Assembly (NCBI GenBank): GCA_038380435.1
Contig: JAWZYU010000018.1
Span: 48,099,251 to 48,163,250, forward strand
Length of the DNA stretch: 64,000 nucleotides
Source of the DNA: Ryuthela nishihirai
Lineage: Eukaryota > Arthropoda > Arachnida > Araneae > Heptathelidae
Reading direction: 5' to 3'
Part shown: positions 1 to 12,218 of the stretch, one piece after another
Position numbering within the stretch: position 1 is the first letter of the stretch
How the letters are laid out: the number at the start of each line of letters is the position of its first letter
Position numbers and translations under genes: made by a program
The notes under the pieces: generated by a model
The model's input: only the letters and a program-made list of their open reading frames with translations
Database searches by the model: none
Told to the model about the DNA's origin: nothing

Positions 1-206
1 GACAAAGTAATTGCTATATTTGAACCTCGTGTAATCTCTCTCTTATATATCTTGCTCGAAGCCGGGTAGGCCGTGGATATTTAACAGAAGCGATAAGTTT
101 AACAAAAGTGACAAAATACTAATGTTAAAAAGTTTTATGAAAAGTATATCCCCATTGTACACCTATATCTACACGTATCTATATTAATAAGCAGCTGCTT
201 GCCACA

Positions 207-365
207 GAGGTCCTACAGTTTACATACGTCATAGTAGAGGGTCTGTGAGGATGGCGGGACCTCAGCAGCAAAACGACACAAATATCCATGTCTTATCCGG
301 AACTCGAACCCAGATCCTATAGATCAGTAGCTACGAGCGCTAACCACTCGGCCACGGGACGGCTA
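207..365 (-). repeat. SINE-2 (tRNA-derived SINE), copy 1
   Basis: Read on the minus strand this starts with a tRNA-like head: an A-box-like GTGGCCGAGTGGTTAGCG, then a B-box-like GGGTTCGAGTTCC. A body follows containing GCTGAGGT and CCTCACAGA. The same arrangement recurs at 33992, 42834, 54936 and 60445. The head resembles a serine- or leucine-type tRNA, but the cloverleaf is not intact, so it is a retroposon and not a tRNA gene. Confidence 0.7.
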
Positions 366-558
366 GCGTTGTCTATATTGTTGTTATAAATATATATTTT
401 TTATTTTTTTTTTAACAATTGCATTTAACTTTTTCATGTATAGATAAGATACTGATCAATTAAAACTATTTTCCTAATTTTTTCTTACTTTCTAGTTAAA
501 TGGGAAATCTCTAACCACTGGATAATATATGCGTGGTAACTAGTAGTAGTGAAAAATA

Positions 559-911
559 GGGAAGAGGTTAGCTCAGTCGATAGCGCATCAGACCCTTAAT
601 CTGAAGTTTCCAGGTTCGAGTAGCAATTCTGCTAGCTTTGAAATTTATCTTCGTTAATCCCCGCCTTCGGTGAGAGTGTGCACACCTAAAGACTTCGAAA
701 AGTCACCATCCGTCGGATCGGACGTTAAACTGTGGTCCCGTCTGCAGGATAGTCATACCCCATGTACGTTAAAGAACACGTTGAATGGCCTTGATTTGGG
801 CTCTGCTGCTGTCCAGAGGATCACCTTCTCTGATGGTTTGAAGTTCCTGTGACCCGGCCATTTAGCCCATTGTGGGCAAAAAGTGCCGCTCAGAGCTAAA
901 ATAACCCAACC
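559..911 (+). repeat. SINE-1 (long tRNA-derived SINE), copy 1
   Basis: This is a diverged but nearly complete copy of the commonest SINE in the window. The tRNA-like head (GTTAGCTCAGTCGATAGCGC, then CCAGGTTCGAG) is followed by the conserved body, including CCGTCGGATCGGACGTTAAAC, TTAAAGAACACGTTGAATGG and the end GCTCAGAGCTAAAATAACCC. The family is about 370 bp long and ends in a CAACCCAACC-type tail. No target-site duplication was found. Confidence 0.8.
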
Positions 912-2615
912 TGGTCGAAGTAAAAGAGAAATCGATGTAAATATAGTTAGGATTGTATGCACCGAAATCATTAAAATTTACTTTTGAATGAAAATCTTAA
1001 CGGATTAACTTCTATTCAGAGTTATAGAAAATACAATATTTCATAAGACAATGATCATTATAGCATTTACCTATCATTAATGAAGTTTTTATCTCTGATT
1101 TTCGTTTTGAAATGTTTAAATTTTCTCTTAACCAAATCGGTGTTTGAATATAACAAACATTTTTATCTTCAAAGTTTTGTGAGCACATTTGATGTTAAGA
1201 GAGAATTCACTTTCAATATATTGATTCTAAAGATTAGTTGATATACATTGAAGACTACAGTTCTATCACAAAACCTTTTCTCTTCCTCAAAAAGAAGTTT
1301 ATCATTTCGTGGTTAGTGCTTGAAATCATTGTACCAGTTTTCTCTGTGTTCTTATCGGGCTTGTTCCGGAACGTGACCAGGCCGTAAAATGTCCCTTGTT
1401 CAGAACTCTCTGATCTCCACTGAGTGGGAACCCTAGGAAGCAGAGCACCACATGTCATATATCACCTACTAGGCTTCTGAGGGTGATATACCTCGGCAAT
1501 TTAGACGATGTGACACGTTTTTCAAGCATAATAACATCGTGTTTTATCAGGTTTTAGGCAAATAAAATGTCATAAATAACTCATTCCTTGTTCTCTCCAA
1601 TATCATTTTTCTCTTCAGTTCATCCAAGAGTCTCATTCAGGGAAAAAAAAGATCATAAAATGTGAAATAAATATATCTGAAAATAATTGGCTTTCCCAAA
1701 TTGTAAGGATGTAAGTTATCGGCTGACACGGAGTTGAATACCAATATTTAGTAGATAGGGAGTGTTGCTGTCCTTATACGATATTTTCTGCTTCATGATG
1801 AGGGACATCGTAAGGTCACAAAGACCCAAAGTTTAAAGCCCAAGCAAGGTTGAAAAGAAGTTTTTGTAAGGAGATACCAGCGTCCCTCAGTAATAAATAT
1901 TCTAGGTGGATGTTTCAGTAGCGGATTTGAAGGTCCAGGGGTCCTGAGCGGAACAACATTTAGGGACCCTGAGGTGTGTAGTTGAAATGACTTCTACAAT
2001 TACGAAAGAAATTCACAGAACTGTTTGGGAGCGGAATTACAGACTGCTTGATCGGTAATTCTTCCTGTGGTATTTTTCGTGCGAAAAAGGATATACTTCT
2101 TCATAAAGGATCACGAATGAAAGTCACTTTCGACGAAGAGTCCCTTTTTAAAATCCATTAGTTACTCCATTTTCGACCGAAGCAAAATCACCATTGATAT
2201 TTGTTAGATTTCTGTTATAGTATAGAGAATCCTATTATAAATACTTAACTTATTAAGAAAAGCTGAGAACCAGTCTCTTTCTAATGTGGGAGGGTCTAAT
2301 TCTAATCTAGTTCCTTATTAATTGATCCCAAGCATATGTGAATGCACTAATGTCCTAAATTATTTCTTTGCCGAAACTACATTTCACACAATGAACAAGC
2401 TGTAATAACTAAAGATCGAAGAAGGTTACAACGACAGAAAAAATGCCACACCCTCAGGAGTTCTGGTAAGACGATCTCTCAGATGTAATACTGCGTTAAG
2501 GCCAATAGTTACACGCCTTGTTCTAGAAATAAGTATTTTTACTAATGCGAGTTATTATTATATGTAGCTTATGGAAGTGAGTAATTAAAAATAGTGTTTC
2601 GATATCGGAATATTA
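912..2615. other. No gene seen; AT-rich DNA
   Basis: No open frame here looks like a known protein. The only repeated segment is about 2420-2490, which shares spaced words (ATGCCACACCC, GAGTTCT, CAGATGTA) with 36345-36415, so it belongs to an unnamed dispersed repeat. Confidence 0.5.
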
Positions 2616-2792
2616 GATTGGGTTGTTTTACTTCTGAGCGACACTTTTTTGTATACAATGGATTAAATGGCAAGGTCACAAGAACCCCGATGACTCAGAG
2701 AAGGTTGGGGGGTGGAGACACACTAGACAGCTCGTAGGAGACGAATGGTTGCCTCCCGTCAACGCCACCCAGCGTGTTCTTTAATGCTGCTG
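2616..2792 (-). repeat. SINE-1 fragment, 3' half
   Basis: The minus strand carries the 3' half of SINE-1: the tail complement GGGTTGTTTTACTTCTGAGC, then ATGGCAAGGTCACAAG and CAGCGTGTTCTTTAA. The tRNA-like head is missing, as in a 5'-truncated insertion. Confidence 0.75.
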
Positions 2793-2813
2793 TAGAAGCA
2801 CCATAATGAGCGT

Positions 2814-2905
2814 GGATTGATACATTTTCAGGTGTCGCATCTTGCTTTTAATTGTCTACATGGTTAAACATAATAAGCTACGGTTGGAGAAGAAACTCTG
2901 TGACA
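2814..2905. repeat. Dispersed repeat R1, copy 1
   Basis: About 90 bp align with 38459-38555: shared words are TGATACATTT, GGTGTCGCAT or GGGGTCGCAT, TTGCTTTT, AATAAGC and AAGAAACTCT. The family was not recognised and there is no coding content. It lies immediately beside the SINE-1 fragment. Confidence 0.55.
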
Positions 2906-3166
2906 GTGCGATTCGTAGGGTGCCTAATAAATATAATTTTAAAAGCATGATATTAATATATATGTATATGTACAATTAGTTACGAATCTTAAGGGAAGCC
3001 ATAGTTATTTTCTCATCTAAAATAAGAATAGCTAGAGTAAGCTCTACGTTAATTCGTAGATGCAATTTGTAAATTCAAATTCAAATTTAGTTATACTGGA
3101 TCATCATGATATGATTTTGCATTGATGGAGAAATTAAAATAATCAATTCCGAAAATTCTATATTCT

Positions 3167-3452
3167 AACCCCCACCCTGACTAGAGTAGAAAGGGAGCAC
3201 CGTTGGCGTTGGAAGGGACCGTCCGTCGGATGGGAGGTTTTAGTGTTGGTCCTGTGTGTAGGAAGGCTACACTCTGTCCACGTTAAAGAATACGCTAGAT
3301 AGCCTTGACGATAGGTTTCCATCTGTCTCCTAACAGTTACTTATTGGATACCCTTCCAAAACCATCTCTGAGACCTTGGGTCCTTTGTGACCTGGCCATT
3401 ATACTCATTATGTGCAAAAAAATTGTCGCCCAAAGATGAAATAACTCAACCC
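3167..3452 (+). repeat. SINE-1, 5'-truncated copy
   Basis: Begins at the CCCACCCTG block after the tRNA head and runs through CCGTCCGTCGGATGGGAG and TTAAAGAATACGCTAGATAG to the tail ATAACTCAACCC. Many point differences suggest an old insertion. Confidence 0.75.
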
Positions 3453-4280
3453 GAGAATTCTAGAATATTCGATTTTTGGATCGCGAATAATCGCAGTTGC
3501 GATCTACAGTTATTTGGAATCTTTTTCGCAACAGGTTTTACAATAATCGTAATTCTAATTAATTGTAATAATTTAACGATAACACTGCTAATAAAAATAA
3601 TTTATTTCAAAAGCTGATTAAAACACAAATTATAACGTTTAAAACAAGTTTTTTTTTTCCAAAACACTTAAATTTTAGGAGTTCTCTGTAATGATTCTTC
3701 CATTTTTCCTCATATTTAAAAGAACTTTGCTTCGATAACTCTTTAAATATTAAGCTAATGTTGTTGAAAATCAAATTATTTTTCTTTAAGAAGGGAAATA
3801 GGAACAAAGCTAATATTGGAGTAGAAGTGTCTGTAAATTGAAAAGCCTTTAATCATTTTGTTATTTAATATGAAAGAACTTCTCTGCTACAGTTATTTCC
3901 ATTTAGCAGTCAATGATGATAATGCTACACGAAATATTGGAAGAGTTGTTAAGGGACTTAATAGAAGTGCAGCTCTGCCATTCAGTGTGTATAAATTTAT
4001 CAGTTTCATCCAAAAAAATTGGTATTTGTACTATTTTATGCATGAATTTTAGTATTTCATCTCTAGTAAGTTTCAGTTATTTTTTTCTTCTTCATGGCTA
4101 AAATTAATCGATATCACAGACTCTATACTTTCAATTAAAGTTTTATGTTGTCTTTCTTTTACTTACATTAGAAAAATCCAAGATTAAAACTTAATGTGCT
4201 ACATCCCTTTTCAAAAAAAAATGTGGCCTAAAGTTTGGAAAACACTGTGAAAATCGTTGACTCTGTATTGGTGATTGGAT
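3453..4280. other. No gene seen; AT-rich
   Basis: Low-complexity AT-rich DNA. The short open frames on both strands have strongly A/T-driven composition and no recognisable motif. Confidence 0.5.
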
Positions 4281-5563
4281 GATCAAAAAGTCGCTGTGCA
4301 CCTGATAAAGAATGAGAGATTCGTACCTGTACAATTATAATTAGAGTTGAAATTGTGTCCCGCGCGTCTCCAGACATTTAGTGACACGCCGAACTGCGTT
4401 CTTGAAGACATCATTCAGCACAGCATGGTCCACATTTCGAATGTATTCTGTGATGGCCGTTTTCAAATCATCAATTGTGCAGGGATTTTCCGAATACACA
4501 GTTTTTCATCGCACACGAGAGATAAAAATCGGCCGGGAATATTGCTGGGAATGTTGGAGACCAAATGTTTTTCGAAATGATTCTGTCCCCAAACACGTCG
4601 TGCAAGAGTGCCATAGACCTATGCGATGTGTGGGCTGTGGCACCATCTTGCTGAAAGTAGGCCCTGTTAATTTCATCTTCTGACAATTGAGCAGAGAAAG
4701 GATAAAGAATATTATCACAGTATCGTTGGGAGTTGACAGTCTCAGATAAAAAATGGATCGTATATGTGCCTGCGCGAAATTCCAACCCAAGCACCAATCT
4801 TCTGATCATGCAATGGTGACTCGTGGAACTCATGGGGATTGTGTGAAGACCAGAGGCGTGAATTTTGACTGTTTATGTACCCGACAAATGGAAGTACGCC
4901 TCGTTTGTGAAGAATGTCACTCCCAAAATGTCCTCTCCTTCACGGTCAAGAAAGTCTACAAACCACCTGCAGTACGCACTCTGCTTAGCACTGTCGGCAG
5001 GTTTTAATTCATACACGGATATGATTTTGTAAGAGCATAAGCCTAGACGTTTTTTTACAGCCCTACGGGCTTGCTATATGAAACACCAACCTGCTGCGAC
5101 AATCTCCTGAAGGACTTTTTCGGGTTTCGGAGCATGCGGACTACGATATCCAACACTTTCTCCTCTGTCAGTATTGATGGCCTATCAGATCTGGGCGTGT
5201 CACACACGGAACTGGTTTCCCGAAATTTCTGAATCAACTGCCGCACTGCATTACGATGTGGTACCTTGGTATTCGGAAACTATGCCTGGAATCATTGCTG
5301 AACGTCTTGTATGTATTCTCCGCCACACCGAAACACATGTTCCACAAGGAACCTACACACCTCAACAGATAACACCATTGCCAGAACGCACGTCTGCAGT
5401 GACTCACTGTTGGCTCAATGTGGCTCACTTACTGCTTGACAGGCAGGTGACCACTAACGCCATCACGTGTCCCCTAAATGTCTCGAGACGCACTAGATGC
5501 ACTTTCAAAGTTTATTGTAATGGTACAGGTATTCCTCATCAGGTGCACAGAGACCTATTGATC
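4281..5563. mobile_element. Mariner/Tc1-superfamily transposon, decayed, with terminal inverted repeats
   Basis: The two ends are imperfect inverted repeats. The left end reads GATCAAAAAGTCGCTGTGCA and continues CCTGATAAAGAATG to ACCTGTAC. The complement of the right end reads GATCAATAGGTCTCTGTGCA, continuing CCTGATGAGGAAT to ACCTGTAC. The element is about 1.28 kb and encloses a broken transposase on the minus strand. A clean TA duplication is not visible, so the true ends may differ by a few bases. Confidence 0.75.
4350..5430 (-). pseudogene. Mariner-like transposase (HTH plus DDE/D), inactivated
   Basis: On the minus strand the N-terminal helix-turn-helix block of an insect-type mariner/Tc1 transposase (DUF4817-like) can be read: FPNTKVPHRNAVRQLIQ, KFRETSSVCDTPRSDRPS, then SFRRLSQQVGVS. 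Further on, SETVNSQRYCDNILYPF, YFQQDGATAHTS, VFGDRIISKNIW and FPADFY form the DDE core. The family's first catalytic aspartate, expected in an FFTDEA-like motif, appears here as FFTNEA at about 4900-4912. The second aspartate (QQD) is kept. The reading is broken by in-frame stops upstream of FPNTKV (near 5270-5290) and by further stops and frame changes. No working protein can be made. A functional transposase would bind the terminal repeats and cut and paste the element. Confidence 0.8.
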
Positions 5564-7633
5564 ACTCTATATTATACATGTAGGCGTGTGAGCTGATTCT
5601 TTGTAGCACGAGAATCGGAAAGTGCTGCTTGTATGAAGATGAGTGTTGGATCAATCGTTTAATAATTTAGGACAAAAGATCATCAGAAAGATTTTCAGAG
5701 AAAAAGAAATTCACATGTCGAAAGCAAGTAACGATTTTTTTTTTATTCTGGAAAATTGCCCTTCAACAGATTTCTTCTGGAAAACGCCTGAAACAATTTA
5801 TATGTTACCTTTAGCTGAATTCCAACGAAACAGCAAAATATACAGGCTTGAAAATGCCGCCTTCTCTCAGATGGGACATGAAGCCGTGTTGCCGTATGTA
5901 GGAATGCCATAACTGTATAGAACACGCTGGATAGCCTTGACGGGCTGATTAAGATTGTAGAGAAACTCTCGACTCTTCAGTGAGTAGGATATGATTCTAT
6001 TGTTCTCGGGTGCAGGCTACGTCGTCGTGACACCATTTCAAGGTGTACTGTCTGTGTCTGGAGGTTAAAAAATGCATATAACGGGTATAATGTCCATATT
6101 CGTGAAACGTTATGGCCACAGTTGAGATAGATACTTCCATTCCTTTGGTTGCAATGAAGCCTGATGGCACAAATAATGCTGTTCCTTTCCTGCTCCATCA
6201 AGACACTAATCCAACATAGCTATCATCTTAAGGAGTTGTAACACAAAGAGAACCCTCGACATGTCTTCTGAAAACTGTTTGGGTTGTTGGAATTGCTCTC
6301 AACGTTTTGAGATAACAGAATGGTGGACACAACATTGTGCTCTTTTATATCTGAATATAGCCTTCTCCGTGATTTACTGACCAGCTTCCAACCTACCGAC
6401 TGCTTTCCATCGTCTAAACGTTTTCTTTGAGTCATCAAGAAACAATCAGCTATTCCAGGCTACCAATTTAGCTGAAAATGATCTAATGGGGTCTTTTTAT
6501 AAGATGTGCTTACAAACTTCGTGAAGTTATATGGGCTATAAAAGTTGATTTTTTCCAAAGTACACATTCAATTATCTAGGTATCTTAAAAATCTTTCATT
6601 TATCTCTAACGACTATATTTATTCACATTTTGTTGATCCGTGCTTATTTTAGATGAGCATTGTATATTACAACATCACACACACTATATAATGAAACACG
6701 AACAATTATATCTAGTATCTTGCAACCATAGGTTATAAACTACTGTTTTATGATATATACTACTCAGGCAGAAATGAATGTTACTCGATACTGCAAACCA
6801 ATAATACCGTTTTAAGGAAATATTTTTGCAAAGCAGTTATAGATTCAAGGCACGTTTAATTTACATATTCCCAATCTATTCAGTATTTTAAACTATAGAA
6901 ACAATTATAGTTACTTAAGCAGTATAAATTTCCTAGTTTTCGGTATATATATATATCTTCCTGAATTTAAAATCTACGTAATTTTTCAAAGCAGCTACCA
7001 TCGGTATCATAGCTTGCGCATTTACATTTATTTTCACCTTATAAATATTTTAATTGTTCACCATCTACATTATTAATCTTAGTTTATGATAACTATCTGA
7101 ATTCCATATCGTTCCTCCTTGAAATAGGTCACTAGGCGCACCAACGCTTGCTTACTGGGCCTATTATTACTATGTCATCTACACATTCAGCATACTTGCA
7201 CATCCACAGCAATTAATCCAACTGTCACTCACTCACTCACATCTCCAGTTCCCGATTGCAACCGACACAGTAAACAGTCGAAGATACATTACACGCAGAT
7301 GGCTGACAACAGAACCACTCTCCAATAGTCCAACCAGCAATGAGCCCATTTAGGCTTCTAGTAATATCAACATGATGTTATTACATAGCCAGAAAGTTAT
7401 ATAACAATAACTTTGCACATTAAGAAAATTTAATACGCATAAAGTTGAATTGGCTATCAAGTTATTTTGATTCTGATTGGGACTTTTTTCATACTATGGG
7501 CTATATGATCAACTCCTAAGGACCCTATCATCTGAGACAAAGCTGGGTAAGGAAAATGATTACTAGACAAGTATTAGAGAACAAAAGAAACTCTCCCTTC
7601 AAGTCAATCCAGAATGTTCTCTAACGCTCACAG
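5564..7633. other. No gene recognised; unexplained GC-richer patches
   Basis: Apart from the SINE-1 fragment at 5845-5943, no element was identified. Patches 5980-6450 and 7120-7340 are less AT-rich than their surroundings, which could mean old transposon or exon remnants. Their open frames (for example on the minus strand at 5977-6201 and 6223-6438) show no family motif. Confidence 0.4.
5845..5943 (+). repeat. SINE-1 internal fragment
   Basis: About 100 bp match the SINE-1 body from the GGCTTGGAAAGGCC block to TAGAACACGCTGGATAGCC and TTGACGGG. Both ends of the family unit are missing. Confidence 0.6.
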
Positions 7634-8049
7634 AGTATAATCTTTTAGAGGCGGGGTGGCTCAGACGGTAGACCGCCAGGCTGGTAATCTGTAGTTCCCA
7701 GGTTCAAGTCCCAACTGGGTCAGCGTTGAGATTTATCTCCGCAAAATTCCCCGCCCTGCCCACGGTCGGTAGGGGACACCGATGGGCTTGGAAAGGCCGC
7801 CGTCCGTCGGCTGGAACGTTAAGCCGTGGCCCCGTGTGCGGTAGAGTCATACCCTGTGCACATTAAAGAACACACTGGATGGCCTTGACTGGAGGCTACC
7901 ATCTGTCTCCCAACAGCTATTACAGTTTGTCTCCTCCCCCAACCTCCTCCGAGCCTTCGGGGCACGTGTGATCTGGCCATTTAGCCCATGGTGTGAAAAA
8001 AAGTGTCGCTCGGAGGTAAAACAACCCAACAACAACAAAGTATAATCTT
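7634..8049 (+). repeat. SINE-1, full-length copy with 11-bp target-site duplication
   Basis: The SINE proper is 7645-8038, flanked by direct repeats AGTATAATCTT at 7634-7644 and 8039-8049. The tRNA head is well preserved: GGCTCAGACGGTAGACC as A box, CCCAGGTTCAAGTCCC as B box. The body is near consensus and the tail is AAAACAACCCAACAACAACA. A perfect duplication indicates recent insertion by target-primed reverse transcription, with endonuclease and reverse transcriptase supplied by a LINE. Confidence 0.92.
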
Positions 8050-8055
8050 CAGCTC

Positions 8056-8234
8056 AAGGAGACACCGCTTAACCTCGCATATAACGAGCGGCGATCATTT
8101 AACATTCCTCGGTCCTCCCTTTCTAACCAAGGGCAGAGCAAGGGTTAAGCGGAGAAAATCTCAAATACAGACACTGCTGGGACTCGAACCTAAACAGATC
8201 TAGTTAGGAGCCTGACGCGCTATTGACTAACCAA
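8056..8234 (-). repeat. SINE-1 fragment, tRNA head and part of body, diverged
   Basis: The minus strand shows the B-box complement GCTGGGACTCGAACCT and the head complement GCGCTATTGACTAACCAACG, preceded by a diverged body (GCTTAACCTC and AAGGGCAGAGCAAGG). It abuts the preceding full copy in opposite orientation, so the two form an inverted pair. It is much more diverged than its neighbour. Confidence 0.65.
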
Positions 8235-8433
8235 CGGATATACGAATGAAATATTTCATAATATTACGGAAATAAAAAAAAATTCCTTCGTCATAGCATA
8301 AAGATCTTTCTCAGTTTAATTTACATGTATATATGTGTGTTGTAAATTATTATGATATATTTACAATACAGTGGTTATATGTTATTATTAAAAGTTTCTG
8401 AACTGCTAAGCTGTTTCTAAAATTACACTCCTC

Positions 8434-8670
8434 TGCCAGCATGGTGCATGAGAGCCATATCCTGTGCATGCTAAAGAACAGGTTGGATGGCCTTGACGGA
8501 AGGCTACCATCTGTCTTCTAACAGCTGTTCAGTGGGTCACCTTCCCCCAACCTTCTCTGAGGTTTTGGAGTCCTTTCTGTTTAGCCTATTGTATTTCTCT
8601 GTCATCTGGCCGTTTACCTACTGCGAAAAAAAAAGTACCACTCAGAGGTGTTTTACCTCTGAGCAGTAAG
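8434..8670 (+). repeat. SINE-1, 5'-truncated, ending in a hairpin
   Basis: Runs from the CCAGCATGGTGCATGAGAG block through GATGGCCTTGACGGAAGGC and CAGCTGTTCAGTGGG to AAAGTACCACTCAGAGG. An inverted copy of the last bases (ACCTCTGAGC) follows at once, forming a short hairpin at 8637-8668. About 30 extra bases between the GGAGTCCTTT and CTGGCCGTTT blocks look like an internal insertion. Confidence 0.7.
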
Positions 8671-10818
8671 ATACATTACATTGCTTAGAGCTGAAGGGCC
8701 GTAACAATATCAGTCGGAAGTTGGAACCAAAATCCTAAATACTAAGAGTAGGTTAGAATATATTAAGTAAGAACTGTCCTCTTACGTATCTTGTGATTTA
8801 AAGGACAGTTAATTTGTTGCTAGGACACTTGGAGTAAAACTAATGCAAGATTGTTTAAAAATTGTAATAGTGAAAAATCTGTTTTAATAATAAATGAGTG
8901 TAAATATGATATTTTAGAAACAAATTGAGACATATGATTAATCAACCGTTCTACCGGAAAGCTGAGTAAAACTGATATCTAAACTAAATTCACTATATTA
9001 CCAAAAGTAACCGGACATTATCATGTTATGAGAATGGAAAGCCACGTTTAAAGCATTAACTTGACAGCACTATTTTGAAAATATACTTTTTACTGAAAAA
9101 CACCTCGGTACATAAATTAAAGATTTCATTATTTTCATTTTTTCCTTCATTTAGTGGATCACGAAAAACCTTTAAGCCCTTTAGATCAAATTCCAATTTA
9201 TAATCATTAGAAATTTTACAATAAATATAATCAATATATAAACAACACAAAAGCAAAAACTTGACTAAGTTGTTACAGTATGTACTGCATTAACAATGCA
9301 AAAATAAATTTAAAATCAATTTTAAGAATGAGAAAATTATCACGATAATTAATTAAACAGACAATGTCGATAATTAATTAACATGATGTTACCAATTAAT
9401 CAGTTAATCTCGACAATATGAGAGCATGACAATCTAATCCATATGAAAAATCCCAAGTAGGCAGTATATCTGTATAATGTAAAAGAGAATGTACCAAATC
9501 AAATTCATTAATTTTATGATTTTTTGGAAATCTTCAAATTTATTAATTTTACTAATATCCTAACATCAGACCTTTATCTGCGCTGTAATTTTATGGTCCT
9601 TAAAATGTGAAGAAAAAATAAATTTTCTTTCTCTCTGACTGTGCTTGTTCACGCTTTCAATTAAACCAAATTACTCTGTGATTCACATAATGCTTTGCTT
9701 ATTTAAAAAATTTTGCAAACGTACTCTACATGTGTTAAGAAGATAAACATTATTATCCTACAATAAATTTCAAGTCGTGTTGGGTTGAAATTAATGAATT
9801 TATTGTTACGTGTATTAAGGCTAAGAGTATTTAAAGGAACACATGATATATGTGTCGTTCAAATGAAAAACGAACATCCCTAATTGGAGCAAAGGACTAG
9901 GGAACATTCGTGCCCTCGCATTGGGAAATAGTTATGCATAAAAGAAACATATCAACACCAGAATCAGTGGCAAGTATCGGCTAGAATATGATAGAAGTTA
10001 TATGGATTCCAGATGAACTCCGCTTGGAAGCATCCAGAGTTGAACCAGGTAAGTATATGGTACACTGACGTATTAATTTGACTATCAGGGTCCGCTGTTG
10101 ATTGAATTTCTGGACCGTGGTGTTACCTAAACTCGCAATGATATTGCGAAACTTCGGGAATTTGTCGATTCCTATATTCCTAAATAATACCTATAAAATC
10201 GATCTAATAATTTTCATAAAATCGAAAAGCAACGACTTTTGAGCAAAAGAGTTTTTTTTTTTAAATTGACTGACAAAGTTTGCTGAAATAATGCCCAACT
10301 AACAACAGATATGATTTGGAATACCTGAAAACATCCTCCCTATAGGCCTGTCATCTCTCCAATCAGATTTTCACACTTCTGGACCTTTCAAAAACTTCAT
10401 GAAAATAAAAAGAAGTTTTCATGAGCCATGGATAAAAAGAAGTCGCAAAAGGTGAATTGCATTGTCAAAGATTTTCTTATGCAACATCGAAAGTCACTTT
10501 AAAAAAAGTGGTATGATGCTGCTAATTTCATGTCTAAATAGTCAAGGAGTATTTGAAGAATCAATGATGATATATACTTGTCTATTTTTCATTTGAAAGG
10601 CCTTTATAAAATCACCCCACCACTTTTTCAATGCAGTCAAATGAAAAATTAAAGTCAACCAAAACGAAAGTTACGAAGACATTTTGAGTCCACTCTTCCA
10701 TGAAATTCAAACAGCAGATTCTTTGAAAATCGTAAATTACCCAATATAGCCAGTTCCTCCTTTCTAACAAGGATCGTGAATATAAACAGAATCAGAACTG
10801 CAGACTATGACATAAAGG
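8671..10818. other. No gene seen; AT-rich DNA
   Basis: About 2.1 kb without a recognisable gene or repeat copy. It holds short palindromic AT blocks (TAATTAATTA words at 9350-9385 and a foldback of AAAAGAAGTTTTCATGA-type words at about 10400-10430). No support for a gene. Confidence 0.5.
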
Positions 10819-11083
10819 CACGCGCGAAGCGGTAGCGGAAGCAATTGAGACCTTGAGACTGCGCAGGTTGAGACATCTAGTATTCTTACAGGTGAGCGAT
10901 TTATCGAATCGTAAGTTACTTGCCAATTAGCCAATAGCATCAAAGATCAGTAATTGCATCAGAAATCATTAGTTGATTGAAAAGTTACCGATCGCTCAAT
11001 AAGCCAATAATCTACTAGAATCATCATTTCGGCAACTGCGCAGTTGCATTGTCTCAATTGCTTCCAACTACGCTGCGCCGCTG
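10819..11083 (+). mobile_element. hAT-type MITE, copy a
   Basis: Near-complete member of a ~260-bp family. It starts CGCGCGAAGCGGTAGCGGAA and continues GCAATTGAGACC. It ends TGTCTCAATTGCTTCC then GCGCCGCTG, which is the inverted counterpart. In between are GACTGCGCAG and its complement CTGCGCAGT, and the sub-terminal words GCCAATAG and AATCATTAGTTG. There is no coding capacity. Family membership rests on copies with 8-bp duplications at 28908, 34648 and 50257. Confidence 0.85.
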
Positions 11084-11650
11084 AGGTACTCCCTACACAA
11101 AAGACGTAGAAATAACGTAGAAGCAATATAGGATTTGTCGTGGTTTCTTATCTAACGCATAAACACATACAAAGGGACATGTCCTCTGGTTTGGTAGTTC
11201 AGGAACGTTAACCACTAGACAAGGTACGAACTTTTAATTTTTTTTCAAAATTGGAATGTATAAATTCCACATGAACTCAGTTTTTGAAAAAAAGGGAAAA
11301 AGATTTTTATTAAAGTTCTTAAAAGAATATATGAAATGTATATAATAGAAATTGATGTTAACTTTAAATTTCAAAATTTCTTTGATGAGACAGAGGGTAT
11401 ATTTTTATTTCTAGTTTTCTCAAGTGATAATTAAACATTGTATTGTCTCGTTTTTTTTAATTTTGTAAATCTAACTTTTAACAATATTCGTTGAATATTT
11501 TCAGATATGAAAATTGAAATATTTAACAGCAGTGTTGCTGTTCCAAAGTATTTGAACTTTTGAGGTTAAATCAAAATTTTAAAATGCAAGTCCCAATAAC
11601 TCTTTAATATTAAATGCAAAGTGTTCGAAATCGAGAATTATAGATAATTT
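11084..11650. other. AT-rich DNA with probable old foldback-MITE remnant
   Basis: The words TTAACAATATTCGTTGAATA and GAAATATTTAACA at about 11475-11530 match the arms of the ~600-bp foldback elements at 62151 and 63258, so a heavily eroded relative probably lies at about 11290-11645. A tRNA-like piece with the complement word GTTAACCACTAGAC lies near 11205. No gene seen. Confidence 0.4.
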
Positions 11651-11905
11651 AAAAGCGTGAGTGGAATCAATTGTGTCCTTGAGACTGCGCAGTTGAGACA
11701 TCTATGATTCTTTCAACTGATTGATTTACAGAATTCTCAGTTACTTGTCAATTAGCCAATAGTGTCATGAATCAACAATTGCATCGTAGATCATTGGTTG
11801 ATTGAAGTGGCTATTAGCTCAATCACCCAATGATCTACGAGAATCATTGTTTCGTCATCTGCGCAGTCTCACTCTCTCTATTACTTCCACTACGCTTCGC
11901 CGCTG
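11651..11905 (+). mobile_element. hAT-type MITE, copy b
   Basis: Same family and orientation as the copy at 10819. Left end GCGTGAGTGGAATCAATTG, right end TTCCACTACGCTTCGCCG then CTG. The left terminus has lost its CAG start. Central words GCCAATAGTGTCATGAATC and CCAATGATCTACGAGAATC are near consensus. Confidence 0.85.
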
Positions 11906-11936
11906 TTTTAATAAGATGTTCAATTTATCTCCAGTG

Positions 11937-12034
11937 CAGGGGCGAAGCTTGAATGGAAACAATTGAGACCTGGAAACTAAGCAGTTGAAACATCTATGAT
12001 TGTCAGTTACTTGTCAATTAGCCAATAGTTTCAT
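11937..12034 (+). mobile_element. hAT-type MITE, copy c (left half only)
   Basis: Starts CAGGGGCGAAGCTTGAATGG and follows the family through CAGTTACTTGTCAATTAGCC before matching stops near 12034. The right half is missing. It starts only about 30 bp after the preceding copy. Confidence 0.75.
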
Positions 12035-12218
12035 TTTTCATTTTTTTTTATCATAGCAAAAATTTCCATTTGGGTAAATCAAAATGAGGAACAAAGAATG
12101 CTGAGTATACTCGTACTTATAGCCATATTTACAATATTTTTTCCTATTATTTTCCTATTATTTTTGGAAATAGATAACATATATATCCAAAAATCTGATA
12201 ACACATATATCAATGAAC

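Noticed and set aside
559..640. Possible tRNA gene; similar tRNA-like stretches at 7650, 33460, 57462 and 60445
   Set aside because: A and B boxes are present but cloverleaf arms and acceptor stems are incomplete, and most are fused to repeated SINE bodies.
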